Notes: generated by a model not told the origin, from the sequence alone. A DNA stretch of 64,000 nt from Siphonodentalium dalli (GCA_032622095.1 CP136068.1:162829465-162893464); one strand, 5' to 3'; counted from the stretch's first letter, positions 48,330 to 57,852 are shown. Made by a program: numbers and translations.

Positions 48330-49286
48330 CTAGACACCGGGACAAAACTCGCCGCCATTATCATGCAACACTGATCCAAATACGCCAAATATTCCTATCC
48401 AGTGTTTGATAATCTTGTCGATAATTTCTCTTGGAGTTTTTCTCTCTATAAACACAGATAATGTTAGTCTTGACCACATGTCAATAATATGAAGAATCCA
48501 TCGGTTACCCCATTTTTTCAAGTCAATGGCAACCTTTTCATTTAAGCTTTTCGCCATGGGAAATGAGACAACAGGCCGTGGCGGTGTTGGGGCATGCATT
48601 TTGTAAATATCACAGTTGTCTCGAATGTTCTCCAAAACATTACTAAACTTTTCTTGCCACACACCTGCATCCTTTAGTAATGCTATCAATCGATTGGTTG
48701 GTGGATGAGCGAATTGTCTATGTAATTTATAAAGTACTTTGGGCAATTCATTGTCGCCTAAATCACTCAAATTAACACTGAACACTTCTTGAACATCCAT
48801 TCCACCATCTAGTGCAATGCAATAGTGACCAGAAGTAGTTAGGTTTAAACAGACATCTTTGCCTAGAATATTTGCTGAATCATTTTCGATATCAAGCCTC
48901 ACTTGTGCACGCTTCATCGCATCCTTTGAAAGAAGAAGAGGAATGTCAGATGCAACAACATCAGTTTTGATGATAACTTTCTTTCCAACAATCTTTGCGG
49001 GAATACTATATTCTCCCATTGATCGCATTTGTGTCCCACCTCCGAATTTGAACATCCTTGTACCATCGCTAACTTTAATACTGTTTTTATCATCTTCAGT
49101 CAAAGAATTAATGTATGTATCCAGCCACTCTCGTCCACATACAGTACTGGAACATGCACTGTCGAGTACAGCGCAATTTCTTGCCTCCTTCCCAAGCTCT
49201 TTCATATCTCCCTTATCACTCCCAGTGTATAAAACAACATGTTCCTGTTCTACTTCAGCTAAGTTCACTCTTGATTGTTTTGCCAT
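48330..49286 (-). pseudogene. Copia-type Pol fragment: protease, GAG-pre-integrase, integrase core
   Basis: The protease active site is VLDSACSSTVCG, with a flap-like region FGGGTQMRS and a second strand IPLLLSKDAMKRA. The zinc-binding integrase N-terminus reads HRQFAH ... NCDIYKMH; the second Cys of the HHCC set is Tyr here, a probable inactivating change. The core shows VAIDLKKWG and LHDNGGEF, with two of the DDE carboxylates; the Glu lies beyond the truncation at 48330. The frame continues Gag directly. Shadow ORFs on the plus strand are not genes. Confidence 0.85.
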
Positions 49287-50120
49287 GTTTTCCCAGCTAT
49301 CTGGGCAATCTTTGAGGAGATGCCGGAATGATCAACATGATACACACCTTAGACTCTCACCATCTCGACCAACTGGATTTATTTTTCTGGAAGTGTTCAT
49401 ACTATAACTAGCACTACTCGACGAATTTGAGATTCGAGGGTTACTTGCTCTACGTCCAAAAAATTGTCCTCTCTGATAACGCCCTCTCGCCTTGTAGTTA
49501 TAGTGACCTCTATCTGAACCCGTAAAATACACATCAGGTTCGGTCTTTATCGCATTAACTGAAGTCGTGTCGTGTCCACCCGCTACAGAATCCCCTTTGA
49601 ATTTTTTCAATGATTTCCTTGTCTGTACAAAAAGTGTGTCCTTATGACTGTAGTCCATACCTGTCATTACAAGCATTGTCTCTTGTGTCGAAATCCTCGC
49701 TCTTTTTAATAATTTAAATGCAAGAATTTCCGATGGAAGTTTGAGTCCTTTCTTCAATATTTTATTGTACTTCTGGTCAAAATTGACTATATATTCACTA
49801 ACAGTCTCATTCGATGTGCGCTTATAGTCTTCAAAATCCTGGAATTTTTCCCAACTGTCCTCACGTTCATCTTTTCCAAGATATTTGTCCAGAAATTCAA
49901 GGAGAATGTTAAGTCCATCGTCTTTCTTCAAATCAGCAAGAGGTACATCATCAAAAACTTTCTCTCTTATGTGAGACTCATCATTTTCCGGCAGAATCAA
50001 CGCAATCGCTATCCCTTGTTTTCCTTTGTTCAAATCAGTAATCTCTTTCCAAGCCAGTAACTCTTGTTTATATCGCTCATAATTCTTGTTGTAGGTTGGT
50101 GGGTTGTTCCTCATAGCCAT
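49287..50120 (-). pseudogene. Copia-type Gag with CCHC zinc knuckle broken by one TGA
   Basis: The frame has 262 codons from ATG at 50120, starting MAMRNNPPTYNKNYERYKQE, a helical capsid-like region (WEKFQDFEDYKRTSNETVSE). It is followed by a basic Arg/Ser-rich linker and the knuckle C-V-S-C-stop-S-F-R-H-L-L-K-D-C. Cys and His spacing is the exact retroviral CX2CX4HX4C. The TGA (49332-49334) sits where Gly is usual, one substitution from GGA. Beyond it the same frame stays open for 334 codons, so a single nonsense mutation separates gag from pol, assuming it is not a readthrough site. Gag packages the element's RNA. Confidence 0.85.
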
Positions 50121-50128
50121 CCTGTTAA

Positions 50129-50138
50129 TCTGCTACCA
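50129..50138 (-). other. primer-binding site matching initiator tRNA-Met
   Basis: On the minus strand tggtagcaga is the complement of the 3' end of animal initiator tRNA-Met (...tctgctacca), a common primer for Copia elements. It lies eight bases before the Gag ATG and two bases after a ca dinucleotide that may end the LTR. Confidence 0.6.
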
Positions 50139-50140
50139 TT

Positions 50141-50325
50141 TGTTAATGGCTAATTACCTATTATATCTCCACAGCACACTTGTGACTTGCTTCACTTCTA
50201 TTCAAACTCTAACTGCTGTTTCTGTCCATGATGTCATTTCCAGGTCATGAGTTCACTTCCTGTTTCACTGATGTTAATGACACTGTAGCTCTTCCTGTTT
50301 TACTGATGTTAATGACACTGTAGCT
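50141..50325 (-). repeat. presumed 5' LTR portion with a 35-bp tandem duplication
   Basis: The LTR would end (minus strand) at the ca next to the primer site. It includes a perfect or near-perfect 35-bp duplication, 50256-50290 and 50291-50325 (cttcctgttt-actgatgtta...). The outer LTR boundary was not determined, since no second LTR is available for comparison. Confidence 0.4.
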
Positions 50326-50329
50326 CAAC

Positions 50330-50690
50330 ATACTGAGTGGGAGGGTGGGACGCTAAATAACTGTCGACCGAGTTGTAGCGGATACTATCACTAACAGGCT
50401 GTTTGCTGTCCGTGTGATTACCCATGTGACCAGACACCAGACGAAATAGTTCCTCCCTCAATCTCGATTGGTATTGTTCCAATGCCTTAGCATATACTCG
50501 TCCCTTTATGACAAACAAAGGCATTATCTCAGTTGACGATTATTTAAGTGAGGAATAGAAGCTGGCAAATTGAGTGCCTGATTTCGATATCGCCCCGCAT
50601 GTACTGTAGCCTATGTGTTTGAATATAATTATGCAGTACTGTCATATCTATTTATAGCCATCGCGGGTTTTCCCTTCCAATATATATACA
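50330..50690. other. possible continuation of the LTR, then spacer
   Basis: Nothing decisive is seen. A 71-codon minus-strand ORF (50309-50524) has no recognisable motif. Confidence 0.35.
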
Positions 50691-52258
50691 ACTAGAAGGT
50701 GACCCGACTTCGTCCGGGCTATTCAAAAACCACCCGTTTCCGAGATCTGGTCTGCGCATGCGCGAAGCTGGCGTCGCACGGGCTCGGCGACCCGATAAAA
50801 TTCGTATCCGGGGCAAGATACATACACATACCATATTTCAAGTGGATAGCTCCACCCGTTTCCGAGATATATAGCACAATGTCATTTGCGGATACCTCGT
50901 CCGGTGATGAGTTAACGCGACATCGGCCGGTTAAGAGTTAACGCGATCACGTCACGATATGTTGATGGCGTAATATATTTACGCAATGATTTTCGATGAG
51001 CGAAGCATGGTCCTGCGTTCTTCCCGATAATTAAGGTAGAAAATTTAAACGTACACAGGCGTGTGATACATCATTGGAAAGATATAGCGCCACAGATTCT
51101 AACCGTGCAAATTATATGACTGGCAATTTATTATTTGCGCTATATCGAATCGATTTGTGAGCACCGAACTGAAATATATTAGCGCAAAACGGCGTAAAAA
51201 CAGATTTGACCTCGGCCCGTGAAAAGTTGACCTCGGATCTGAAATCAATAGGCCTATGTTACTCGTGACCCGAAAATACCCCCACATACCAAGTTTCATC
51301 GAAATCGGCTGGGCCATTTTCGAGTCCATCGATTACACATAGACAGGTACACACACACACACACATATCTTTCAAAATATATAATAGACTAGAAGGTGAC
51401 CCGACTTCGTCCGGGCGTTGACCTTGAATTGTCTATTTTGAAGGCCAAGGTCAAGTGGGGTCACGATTTGAACCGTCCAAAACACAGTGCCCGAACAAAA
51501 GTACCCGACAAAAGTACCCGTCGAAATCCATCCGGTTTTACCCGATTTGACCTTGAATTGACCATTTTGAAGGTCAAGGTCAGGTGGGGTCAAACACCAA
51601 CACCCCAAAAATGGTTGAAATCGGCCCAGCGGATACCGGGAAATCGGCACAGCGGATACCGAGATACCCTATGCATCAAATTTCGTCCGTAAAAATCCGC
51701 CAGTATAACCCGATTTGATTTCCACTGAAGTGTATAAACGCGCCTCATATACACACGCTCATTAATTATCAAGTTTCAACGTAAAGATAAATTACCATCG
51801 GTGCCCGAGATATCGCCAAGACGTCTGAAACAGTCAAATGCATCGGCCGGGTAAGAGTTAACGTGATCTAACTTTATGACCTCTAACGACGTCATAGAAG
51901 TTACGCATTGTTTTTACACTGATAGAAGATCGTACCACTTCTTCTTAATAATTGAGGCAGATAACTAAAACGGATACATACATATTATATATCGTTGGAA
52001 AGATGAAACGCCAGAGATTCTAACCGTGCAAATTATATGACTGGCAATTTATTATTCGCGCTATATCGAATCGATTTGTGAGCACCGAACTGAAATATAT
52101 TAGCGCAAAACGGCGTAAAAACAGATTTGACCTCGGCACGTGAAAAGTTGACCTCGGATCTGAAAATTAATAGGCCTATGTTACTCCTGGCCCGAAAATA
52201 CCCCCACATACCAAGTTTCATCGAAATTGGCTCAGTCGTTTTTGAGTTCATCGATTAC

Positions 52259-52777
52259 TGATGATACCCCGCCCGTTTGGTTGTAGTCTAGACAGCTTGA
52301 CCTACATTCTCCGCAGTACTCCCGTTGGAGTTTGACCTATATTCTCCGCCCACGCGTCGGTCTATTTGTACCGGTTGGACATGTCCGGACATGACCCGCT
52401 GGTTATATCCAGACTTCTCCATATGAATGGTATATTATCTACATGTATATCACGTGATGATCTCGGTGGGGTAGCTTCAGTCTTGAATATTAAAGGGATA
52501 CTAGGCTCTCACTGGGGATGATTATTAAAGTGACACTCACTATGGATGAATGTTAAAGTAACACATGGCGCACACTGTGGGATAATGTTAAAGTGACACT
52601 CGCATTGAAAACTTCCAAAAAGTTCAAAAAGTTCAAAAAGTTCAAAAAGTTCAAAAAGTTCAAAAAGTTCAAAAATTTCAAAAACTTCAAAAATTTCAAA
52701 AAGTTCAAAAATTTCAAAAACTTACAAAATTTCGAAAATTTCGAAAAACTTCAAAAATTTCACAAATTTCACAAATT
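52259..52777. repeat. left TIR of the Bcl-2 element (~520 bp)
   Basis: Inverse of about 54750-55266. The outer part is unique. The inner part has ~28-37 bp direct repeats (ttaaagtgacact...) and then a 9-bp tandem repeat (ttcaaaaag) that encodes the artefactual KFK ORFs in either arm. Confidence 0.92.
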
Positions 52778-52904
52778 GGTGCGGCGGCAGTGAGGGGGTG
52801 AGGGGGGCCGCACGCGCGCCAAATTGTTTACAACAACAAAGAACAATGTCGGCACATTTAACATCTAAAATTAGAAATGAAACATGTCTGAACACGTTAA
52901 TATC

Positions 52905-52987
52905 ATGCATTTTGATTGGTTAGCTGACTCAACATAATAAAGGGACTGTTGATATTTTATGTCTGACGTAGAAGGGAAAAAATTATA
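52905..52987 (+). promoter_or_regulatory. candidate promoter of the Bcl-2-like gene
   Basis: The inverted CCAAT-type motif gattggtta (about 52914-52922) and an AT-rich cataataaaggg box (about 52932-52945) lie 40-75 bp before the ATG, just inside the left TIR. Confidence 0.35.
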
Positions 52988-53473
52988 ATGGATACACAGC
53001 TCAAGAAATTGAACAGTATGGAAGTTGGCGCAGTTACGAAATATTTGATGAAAAGTTATGTCAGGCATATCATTCTGAGAAACGGCTTTCATTACCCAGA
53101 CACTAATAACTTTTATTTATCAGAGTTAGATGAAATACGTGACTGCACAAGAAGAATACTTCAACAGCTGGAAAATTATAACATGTGGCTGTTAAATGAG
53201 CTGACAGGGAAATTGGACAATTACGATAGGGATCATTTTCCCTATATATTTAGTGACTTGTTGGACAATATATTTCGGGAAGATGGCCCCTACACATGGG
53301 AGAGAATAATGGCTGCATTCCTGTTCACAGGAAAAATGTGTTTAAAAGCATACAAAGACAACGACTTCTCATTGGTCAGCGAAATTGTGCAATGGGCACA
53401 CACTATCGTGACATTATACACTGACCAATGGGTCGAACGGGAAGGCAGTTGGGATAATTTCTTCAAGGAATGA
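52988..53473 (+). CDS. Bcl-2-fold apoptosis regulator homologue, 161 aa
   Basis: The intact ATG-to-TGA frame reads as a compact Bcl-2 core. Residues 12-30 form an amphipathic helix (BH4-like position). Residues 50-66 (IRDCTRRILQQLENYN) occupy the BH3 position. Residues 94-116 are BH1-like, NIFREDGPYTWERIMAAF followed by LFTGK, with Glu where cellular proteins usually have the Gly of NWGR. Residues 148-160 are BH2, WVEREGSWDNFFK. Known members bind BH3 peptides in a groove and control mitochondrial outer-membrane permeability. The protein stops right after BH2 with no hydrophobic tail anchor, as in some viral Bcl-2 proteins, so it may be soluble. It lies between two TIRs with its own upstream ATTGG and taataaagg boxes. 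Pro- or anti-apoptotic role cannot be told from sequence; the weak BH3 and the family bias suggest anti-apoptotic. Confidence 0.88.
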   Translation: MDTQLKKLNSMEVGAVTKYLMKSYVRHIILRNGFHYPDTNNFYLSELDEIRDCTRRILQQLENYNMWLLNELTGKLDNYDRDHFPYIFSDLLDNIFREDGPYTWERIMAAFLFTGKMCLKAYKDNDFSLVSEIVQWAHTIVTLYTDQWVEREGSWDNFFKE

Positions 53474-53577
53474 CTAAATATTGACAACTACTCGTCAAAA
53501 ATGTTGACAATGAACCATAATGTTTTCAGATCGATTCATGGATGTGTAAATTATTGGAAAACATATTAATATCAATG

Positions 53578-53609
<32 letters not shown>

Positions 53610-53613
<4 letters not shown>

Positions 53614-53720
53614 GTACAGACCATTGCTAGAAAAGTTCATGGACGAAACAAATGACACATCTGACGAAAGTGATGACAATTCGGACGAAAGTGACAGTGA
53701 ATAGTTAATATAATAAATTG
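53610..53720 (+). other. short acidic ORF and polyadenylation signal
   Basis: From about 53610 a frame reads KYRPLLEKF then MDETNDTSDESDDNSDESDSE, stopping at 53701-53703. The acidic Ser/Asp/Glu tail resembles a casein-kinase-type acidic C-terminus. It may be the end of a spliced second exon or just chance. An AATAAA (53712-53717) follows at once and could end the transcript of the Bcl-2-like gene. Confidence 0.35.
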
Positions 53721-53840
53721 TACTATGTACCACTTGTCATGTTATTTTTCTCTTTTTTCCCTCGCTCACTTGCTTTTTTTCGGTGGCGCTCACCACCTTA
53801 CCCCCATAGTTTTCCGATGAATGGAAACAAGCCATATTTG

Positions 53841-53854
53841 TGACTAAATCCTTA

Positions 53855-53891
<37 letters not shown>

Positions 53892-53935
53892 GCGCGGCGT
53901 TGACATGCGCATTACGGCCGCCGCCGAAAACGACC
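53841..53935. repeat. GCC triplet tract preceded by the tgactaaatccttaacc motif
   Basis: tgactaaatccttaaccgcc begins at 53841 and again at 54541, and tgactaaatcctgaa at 54706. The first is followed by a (gcc)n expansion to about 53890 and a ggcggcgcggcg inversion. Confidence 0.8.
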
Positions 53936-54093
53936 AGATTTTAATTGTATTGTTTCAAGTTGCACAGACACAATCATGTGCATGTGTTTACTGATTCAAA
54001 CTAACTGTACATCAGAGGAAGCAATTGTCCATTCTGCCTTCAGCTGGATATATAGGACGTACCCACTGAACCTCAACATAATTATTACGCAAT

Positions 54094-54294
54094 TTGGAAA
54101 GAGAAGTAAGATATTTCGATAGATTCACGAGATGTCGATACAAATGCTTATATATATACTCTCATATTGAATTCACTCATAATTGCATTGACATTTGGAT
54201 AGGTAGGTTGTATTGTAGCCAATGTGATAAATTTGTATCCAGTACAAACAACACTAAGAGACGTTGTGAACGACAGCCTGAACTAGTTAACTAG
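54094..54294 (+). CDS. possible zinc-finger-like ORF fragment
   Basis: The open frame has no ATG near its start (first codon TTG) and ends LYCSQCDKF...RRCERQPELVN. The C-x2-C followed by basic residues looks like half of a C2H2 or similar finger. It could be an exon whose start lies elsewhere in the element; the splice-like ggtag directly before LYCSQC would fit an acceptor. Weak. Confidence 0.25.
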   Translation: MEREVRYFDRFTRCRYKCLYIYSHIEFTHNCIDIWIGRLYCSQCDKFVSSTNNTKRRCERQPELVN

Positions 54295-54323
54295 TCCACC
54301 ACGTTTCCCTTGTTTCTGTTCTA

Positions 54324-54331
54324 TATAAATA
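54324..54331 (+). promoter_or_regulatory. TATA box of the C2H2/poly-Gln ORF
   Basis: TATAAATA lies 45-52 bp upstream of the ATG at 54376 in otherwise mixed sequence, leaving a short leader as expected for a compact viral-type transcription unit. Confidence 0.5.
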
Positions 54332-54375
54332 TAGGTGCATAGAAGAACGCTCGATTTCACTGATTATATAGGAAA

Positions 54376-54543
54376 ATGAAGTATCAATGTGAAGAGTGCT
54401 TAAGTGTCTATGCTTGGCAAGATAGTTTGAAGCGTCATATCAAAGTTAAACACACGCCTTCAGAACAACAACAACAGTATCGTCAGCCACAACAACAACA
54501 ACAACACCAACAACACCAACAACAACAAAAGTATCATCACTGA
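54376..54543 (+). CDS. single C2H2 zinc finger with poly-Gln tail, 55 aa
   Basis: The ORF starts MKYQCEECLSVYAWQDSLKR and the finger closes HIKVKH, giving C-x2-C-x12-H-x4-H with the aromatic and Leu core positions filled (Y-A-W-QDSL). A Gln/His tail of about 27 residues follows, encoded by caa/cag/cac repeats. A classic single finger can bind DNA weakly or a protein partner; the tail might aid self-association. A good TATA box precedes it. The TGA overlaps the tgactaaatccttaacc repeat. No family match was recognised beyond the finger. Confidence 0.6.
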   Translation: MKYQCEECLSVYAWQDSLKRHIKVKHTPSEQQQQYRQPQQQQQHQQHQQQQKYHH

Positions 54544-54749
54544 CTAAATCCTTAACCGCCGCCAATTTCTTTGCATGCCATAGGATTATGTAGTTGCCGC
54601 CGCCGCCGCGGGCGGCTGGTCGACTCGCATATATAAGAGAATGCATTGGCACAGGATAAAAAAATCCCGACTTCCGACTGGATTTGATATAGCGGGTCAC
54701 ATTTATGACTAAATCCTGAATTTTGTTTAATTTTTGAATTTTTTTGAAA

Positions 54750-55266
54750 TTTGTGAAATTTGTGAAGTTTTTGAAGTTTTTGAAGTTTTTCGAAATTTTT
54801 GAAATTTTGTAAGTTTTTGAAATTTTTGAACTTTTTGAAATTTTTGAAGTTTTTGAAATTTTTGAACTTTTTAAACTTTTTGAACTTTTTGAACTTTTTG
54901 AACTTTTTGGAAGTTTTCAATGCGAGTGTCACTTTAACATTATCCCACAGTGTGCGCCATGTGTTACTTTAACATTCATCCATAGTGAGTGTCACTTTAA
55001 TAATCATCCCCAGTGAGAGCCTAGTATCCCTTTAATATTCAAGACTGAAGCTACCCCACCGAGATCATCACGTGATATACATGTAGATAATATACCATTC
55101 ATATGGAGAAGTCTGGATATAACCAGCGGGTCATGTCCGGACATGTCCAACCGGTACAAATAGACCGACGCGTGGGCGGAGAATATAGGTCAAACTCCAA
55201 CGGGAGTACTGCGGAGAATGTAGGTCAAACTGTCTAGACTACAACCAAACGGGCGGGGTATCATCA
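54750..55266. repeat. right TIR of the Bcl-2 element (~520 bp)
   Basis: Inverse of the left arm. Differences are few: small indels in the 9-bp repeat zone, and a homogeneous outer part. The high identity points to a recent insertion. Confidence 0.92.
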
Positions 55267-57219
55267 GATTACAAACACACACACACACACACACACACAC
55301 AGATCTTTCAAAATATATAATAGACTAGAAGGTGACCCGACTTCGTCCGGGCTTTGACCTTTAATTGTCTATTTTGAAGGCCAAGGTCAAGTGGGGTCAC
55401 GATTTGACCCGTCCAAAACACAGTGCCCGAACAAAAGTACCCGACAAAAGTACCCGTCGAAATCCATCCGGTTTTACCCGATTTGACCTTGAATTGACCA
55501 TTTTGAAGGTCAAGGTCAGGTGGGGTCAAACACCAACACCCCAAAAATGGTGGAAATCGGCCCAGCGGATACCGAGATACCCTATGCATCAAATTTCGTC
55601 CGTAAAAATCCGCCAGTTTAACCCGATTTGATTTCCACTGAAGTATATAAACGCGCCTCATATACACACGCTCATTAATTATCAAGTTTCAACGTAAAGA
55701 TAAATTACCATCGGTGCCCGAGATATCGCCAAGACGTCTGAAACAGTCAAATGCATCGGCCGGTTATGAGTTAACGTGATCTAACTTTATGACCTCTAAC
55801 GACGTCATAGAAGTTACGCATTGTTTTTACCCTGATAGAAGATCGTACCACTTCTTCTTAATAATTGAGGCAGATATCTAAAACGGATACATACATATTA
55901 TATATCGTTGGAAAGATGAAGCCACACATATTCTAACCGTGCAAATTATATGACTGGCAATTTATTATTCGCGCTATATCGAATCGATTTGTGAGCACCG
56001 AACTGAAATATATTAGCGCAAAACGGCGTAAAAACAGATTTGTCTTCGGCACGTGAAAAGTTGACCTCGCACGAACAAATTAATAGGCCTATGTTACTCG
56101 TGGCCCGAAAATACCCCGACATACCAAGTTTCATCGAAATTGGCTGAGCCGTTTTTGAGTCCATCGATTACAAACACACACACACACACACAGATCTTTC
56201 AAAATATATAATAGACTAGAAGGTGACCCGACTTCGTCCGGGCTTTGACCTTGAATTGTCTATTTTGAAGGCCAAGGTCAAGTGGGGTCACGATTTGACC
56301 CGTCCAAAACACAGTGCCCGAACAAAAGTACCCGACAAAAGTACCCGTCGAAATCCATCCGGTTTTACCCGATTTGACCTTGAATTGACCATTTTGAAGG
56401 TCAAGGTCAGGTGGGGTCAAACACCAACACCCCAAAAATGGTGGAAATCGGCCCAGCGGATACCGGGAAATCGGCCCAGCGGATACCGAGATACCCTATG
56501 CATCAAATTTCGTCCGTAAAAATCCGCCAGTTTAACCCGATTTGATTTCCACTGAAGTATATAAGCGCGCCTCATATACACACGCTCATTAATTATCAAG
56601 TTTCAACTCGGCACGTGAAAAGTTGACCTCGGATCTGAAAATTAATAGGCCTATGTTACTCCTGGCCCGAAAATACCCCCACGTACCAAGTTTCATCTAA
56701 ATTGGCTGAGCCGTTTTTTAGTTCATCGATTACAAACACACACACACAGATCTTCCAAAATATACAATAGACTAGCCGATGAGCCCGACGTTGTCCGGGC
56801 TATTCAAAAACCAAATTTCATAAAATTCGTATCCGGGGCAAGATACATTCACATAGCAAATTTCAAGTCGATAGCTCCACCCGTTTCCGAGATCTCGTCT
56901 GCGCATGCGCGAAGCTGGTGTCGAACGGGCTCGGCGACCGATAAAATTCGTATCCGGGGCAACATACATTCACATACCAAATTTCAAGTCGATAGCTCCA
57001 CCCGTTTCCAAGATCTCGTCTGCGCATGCGCGAAGCGGGCGCCGCACGGGCTCGCCAATACGACAACGTCCACCGCCTGGTCAAACTGCACACACGTACC
57101 AAGTTTGGTCCCGATCGGTCGAGAATTGTAGATTTGTATAAATGACAAACATACAAACATACAAACATACAAACAAACAGACAGAGGTCTTCAAAATATA
57201 TATGAGATGTAGCCACCCG

Positions 57220-57850
57220 TGGGATAAATGATATGCCGGTAGTCGGAAACGTGTTTATGGACCTCGAGCTTGTCATTGGTGAAGGACCTTTTTTGGTACC
57301 ACCCAAGCGCCAAAGACGAAATGAATGTGGTGACCGCATTCGTTTCGGCCCCGCCAAAAAAAGGGAGATGGGGGCGGGCAGAGTTAGAAATGGACTGGAG
57401 AGATGCATGTGAAACGCTTATGTGCTAGACCAAGGTCACCAGACAATATAGCCTAAGATATTGGCACGCACGAAAGGGTGGTCCCCATCAACCCAGAGGA
57501 GGTGCCGACGCAACATAAGGTTGTGAAATGTTTGCTTCCCTCGCTCAAGCGAAGGGTACAGCAGAAGCCGTCGGTGCGAGGCAGGGGGACAAGTGCCACC
57601 ACACCCACTCAAGCAACGTGTGCTAAAACTAGTCCGACCCCAACGAAGTCTATGAAAATGGAATGAACGTCAGCGGGACGTGAGCAACCCCGGCAAACCC
57701 CTGCGGACTACCACTTCTGCGCAATATAAGTAGTCTACCCAGTTTTATGATAGGATACATGAGGTCCCACGCCCCCCTTTCGTATGCCGTATTCCTGTTA
57801 TGAGGTACGCCGTATTCCGGCCTTTCTGTTAGGAGGTATTCGGTATATAC
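57220..57850. other. GC-richer segment, possible decayed retroelement gag
   Basis: The plus strand at 57478-57666 encodes a basic Pro/Thr/Ser-rich 62-residue ORF (LLPSLKRRVQQKPSVRGRG), like the basic linkers of LINE or LTR gag proteins but without a zinc knuckle. Nothing firm can be assigned. Confidence 0.25.
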
Positions 57851-57852
57851 AT

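Larger units (their letters stand above)
48330..50325 (-). mobile_element. Copia-type LTR retrotransposon, 5' portion (gag, protease, integrase)
   Basis: Reading the minus strand from 50325: part of a presumed LTR, a primer-binding site, then one long frame with gag, zinc knuckle, protease, and integrase directly after protease. That order (integrase before RT) is the Copia arrangement; Gypsy has integrase last. RT and RNase H are absent, so the element is truncated at about 48330 within the integrase core. A short stretch at 48110-48250 might be a displaced integrase tail, but this is weak. No 3' LTR was recognised. Confidence 0.8.
52259..55266 (+). mobile_element. 3,008-bp TIR element carrying a Bcl-2-fold gene and a C2H2/poly-Gln ORF
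   Basis: The ends are TGATGATACCCCGCCCG and its inverted complement. The arms match for ~520 bp. A perfect 6-bp direct duplication, gattac, flanks it (52253-52258 and 55267-55272). The same site uninterrupted is seen in the sister array unit near 56164-56171 (catcgattacaaacac), which acts as the empty site. Retrovirus-type integrases, as in Maverick/Polinton elements and adintoviruses, make 6-bp duplications and long TIRs; Polinton ends are usually AG...CT, however, and these are TG...CA. No polymerase, integrase, capsid or transposase is present, so this is either a non-autonomous passenger or a deleted virus-like genome. Confidence 0.92.
50691..57200 (+). repeat. head-to-tail array of a dispersed repeat ('actagaaggtgacccgactt')
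   Basis: Unit starts lie at 50691, 51391, 55326, 56217 and, as a diverged subtype, 56771. Units begin actagaaggtgacccgactt followed by cgtccgggc. They share internal blocks (tgaccttgaattg, aaaagtacccgtcgaaatcc, gcccagcggataccgagata) and usually end with cgaaattggct-agccgttttt-agtccatcgattac, then (ca)n and atctttcaaaatatataata. The next unit starts directly after this tail. The 56771 subtype carries two copies of a ~115-bp segment (gataaaattcgtatccgggg ... ctgcgcatgcgcgaagc) and ends in a tacaaaca-rich tail. The copy starting at 51391 is split by the 3-kb TIR element. No coding function; ORFs here are repeat shadows. Confidence 0.88.

Noticed and set aside
48859-49407. 182-codon plus-strand ORF with a Cys/Ser-rich composition
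   Set aside because: Antisense shadow of the Copia gag-pol frame, which has recognisable protease, zinc-knuckle and integrase motifs on the minus strand.
52593-52793. Lys/Phe-rich ORF (KFKKFK...), and its twin at 54552-54932 on the minus strand
   Set aside because: It is produced by the 9-bp tandem repeat inside both TIRs; its period is a multiple of three so frames stay open. Not a protein.
56863-57408. 181-codon minus-strand ORF and several 60-98 codon ORFs across 50.7-57.2 kb
   Set aside because: They repeat with the dispersed repeat units and have no coding signature apart from shared repeat sequence.
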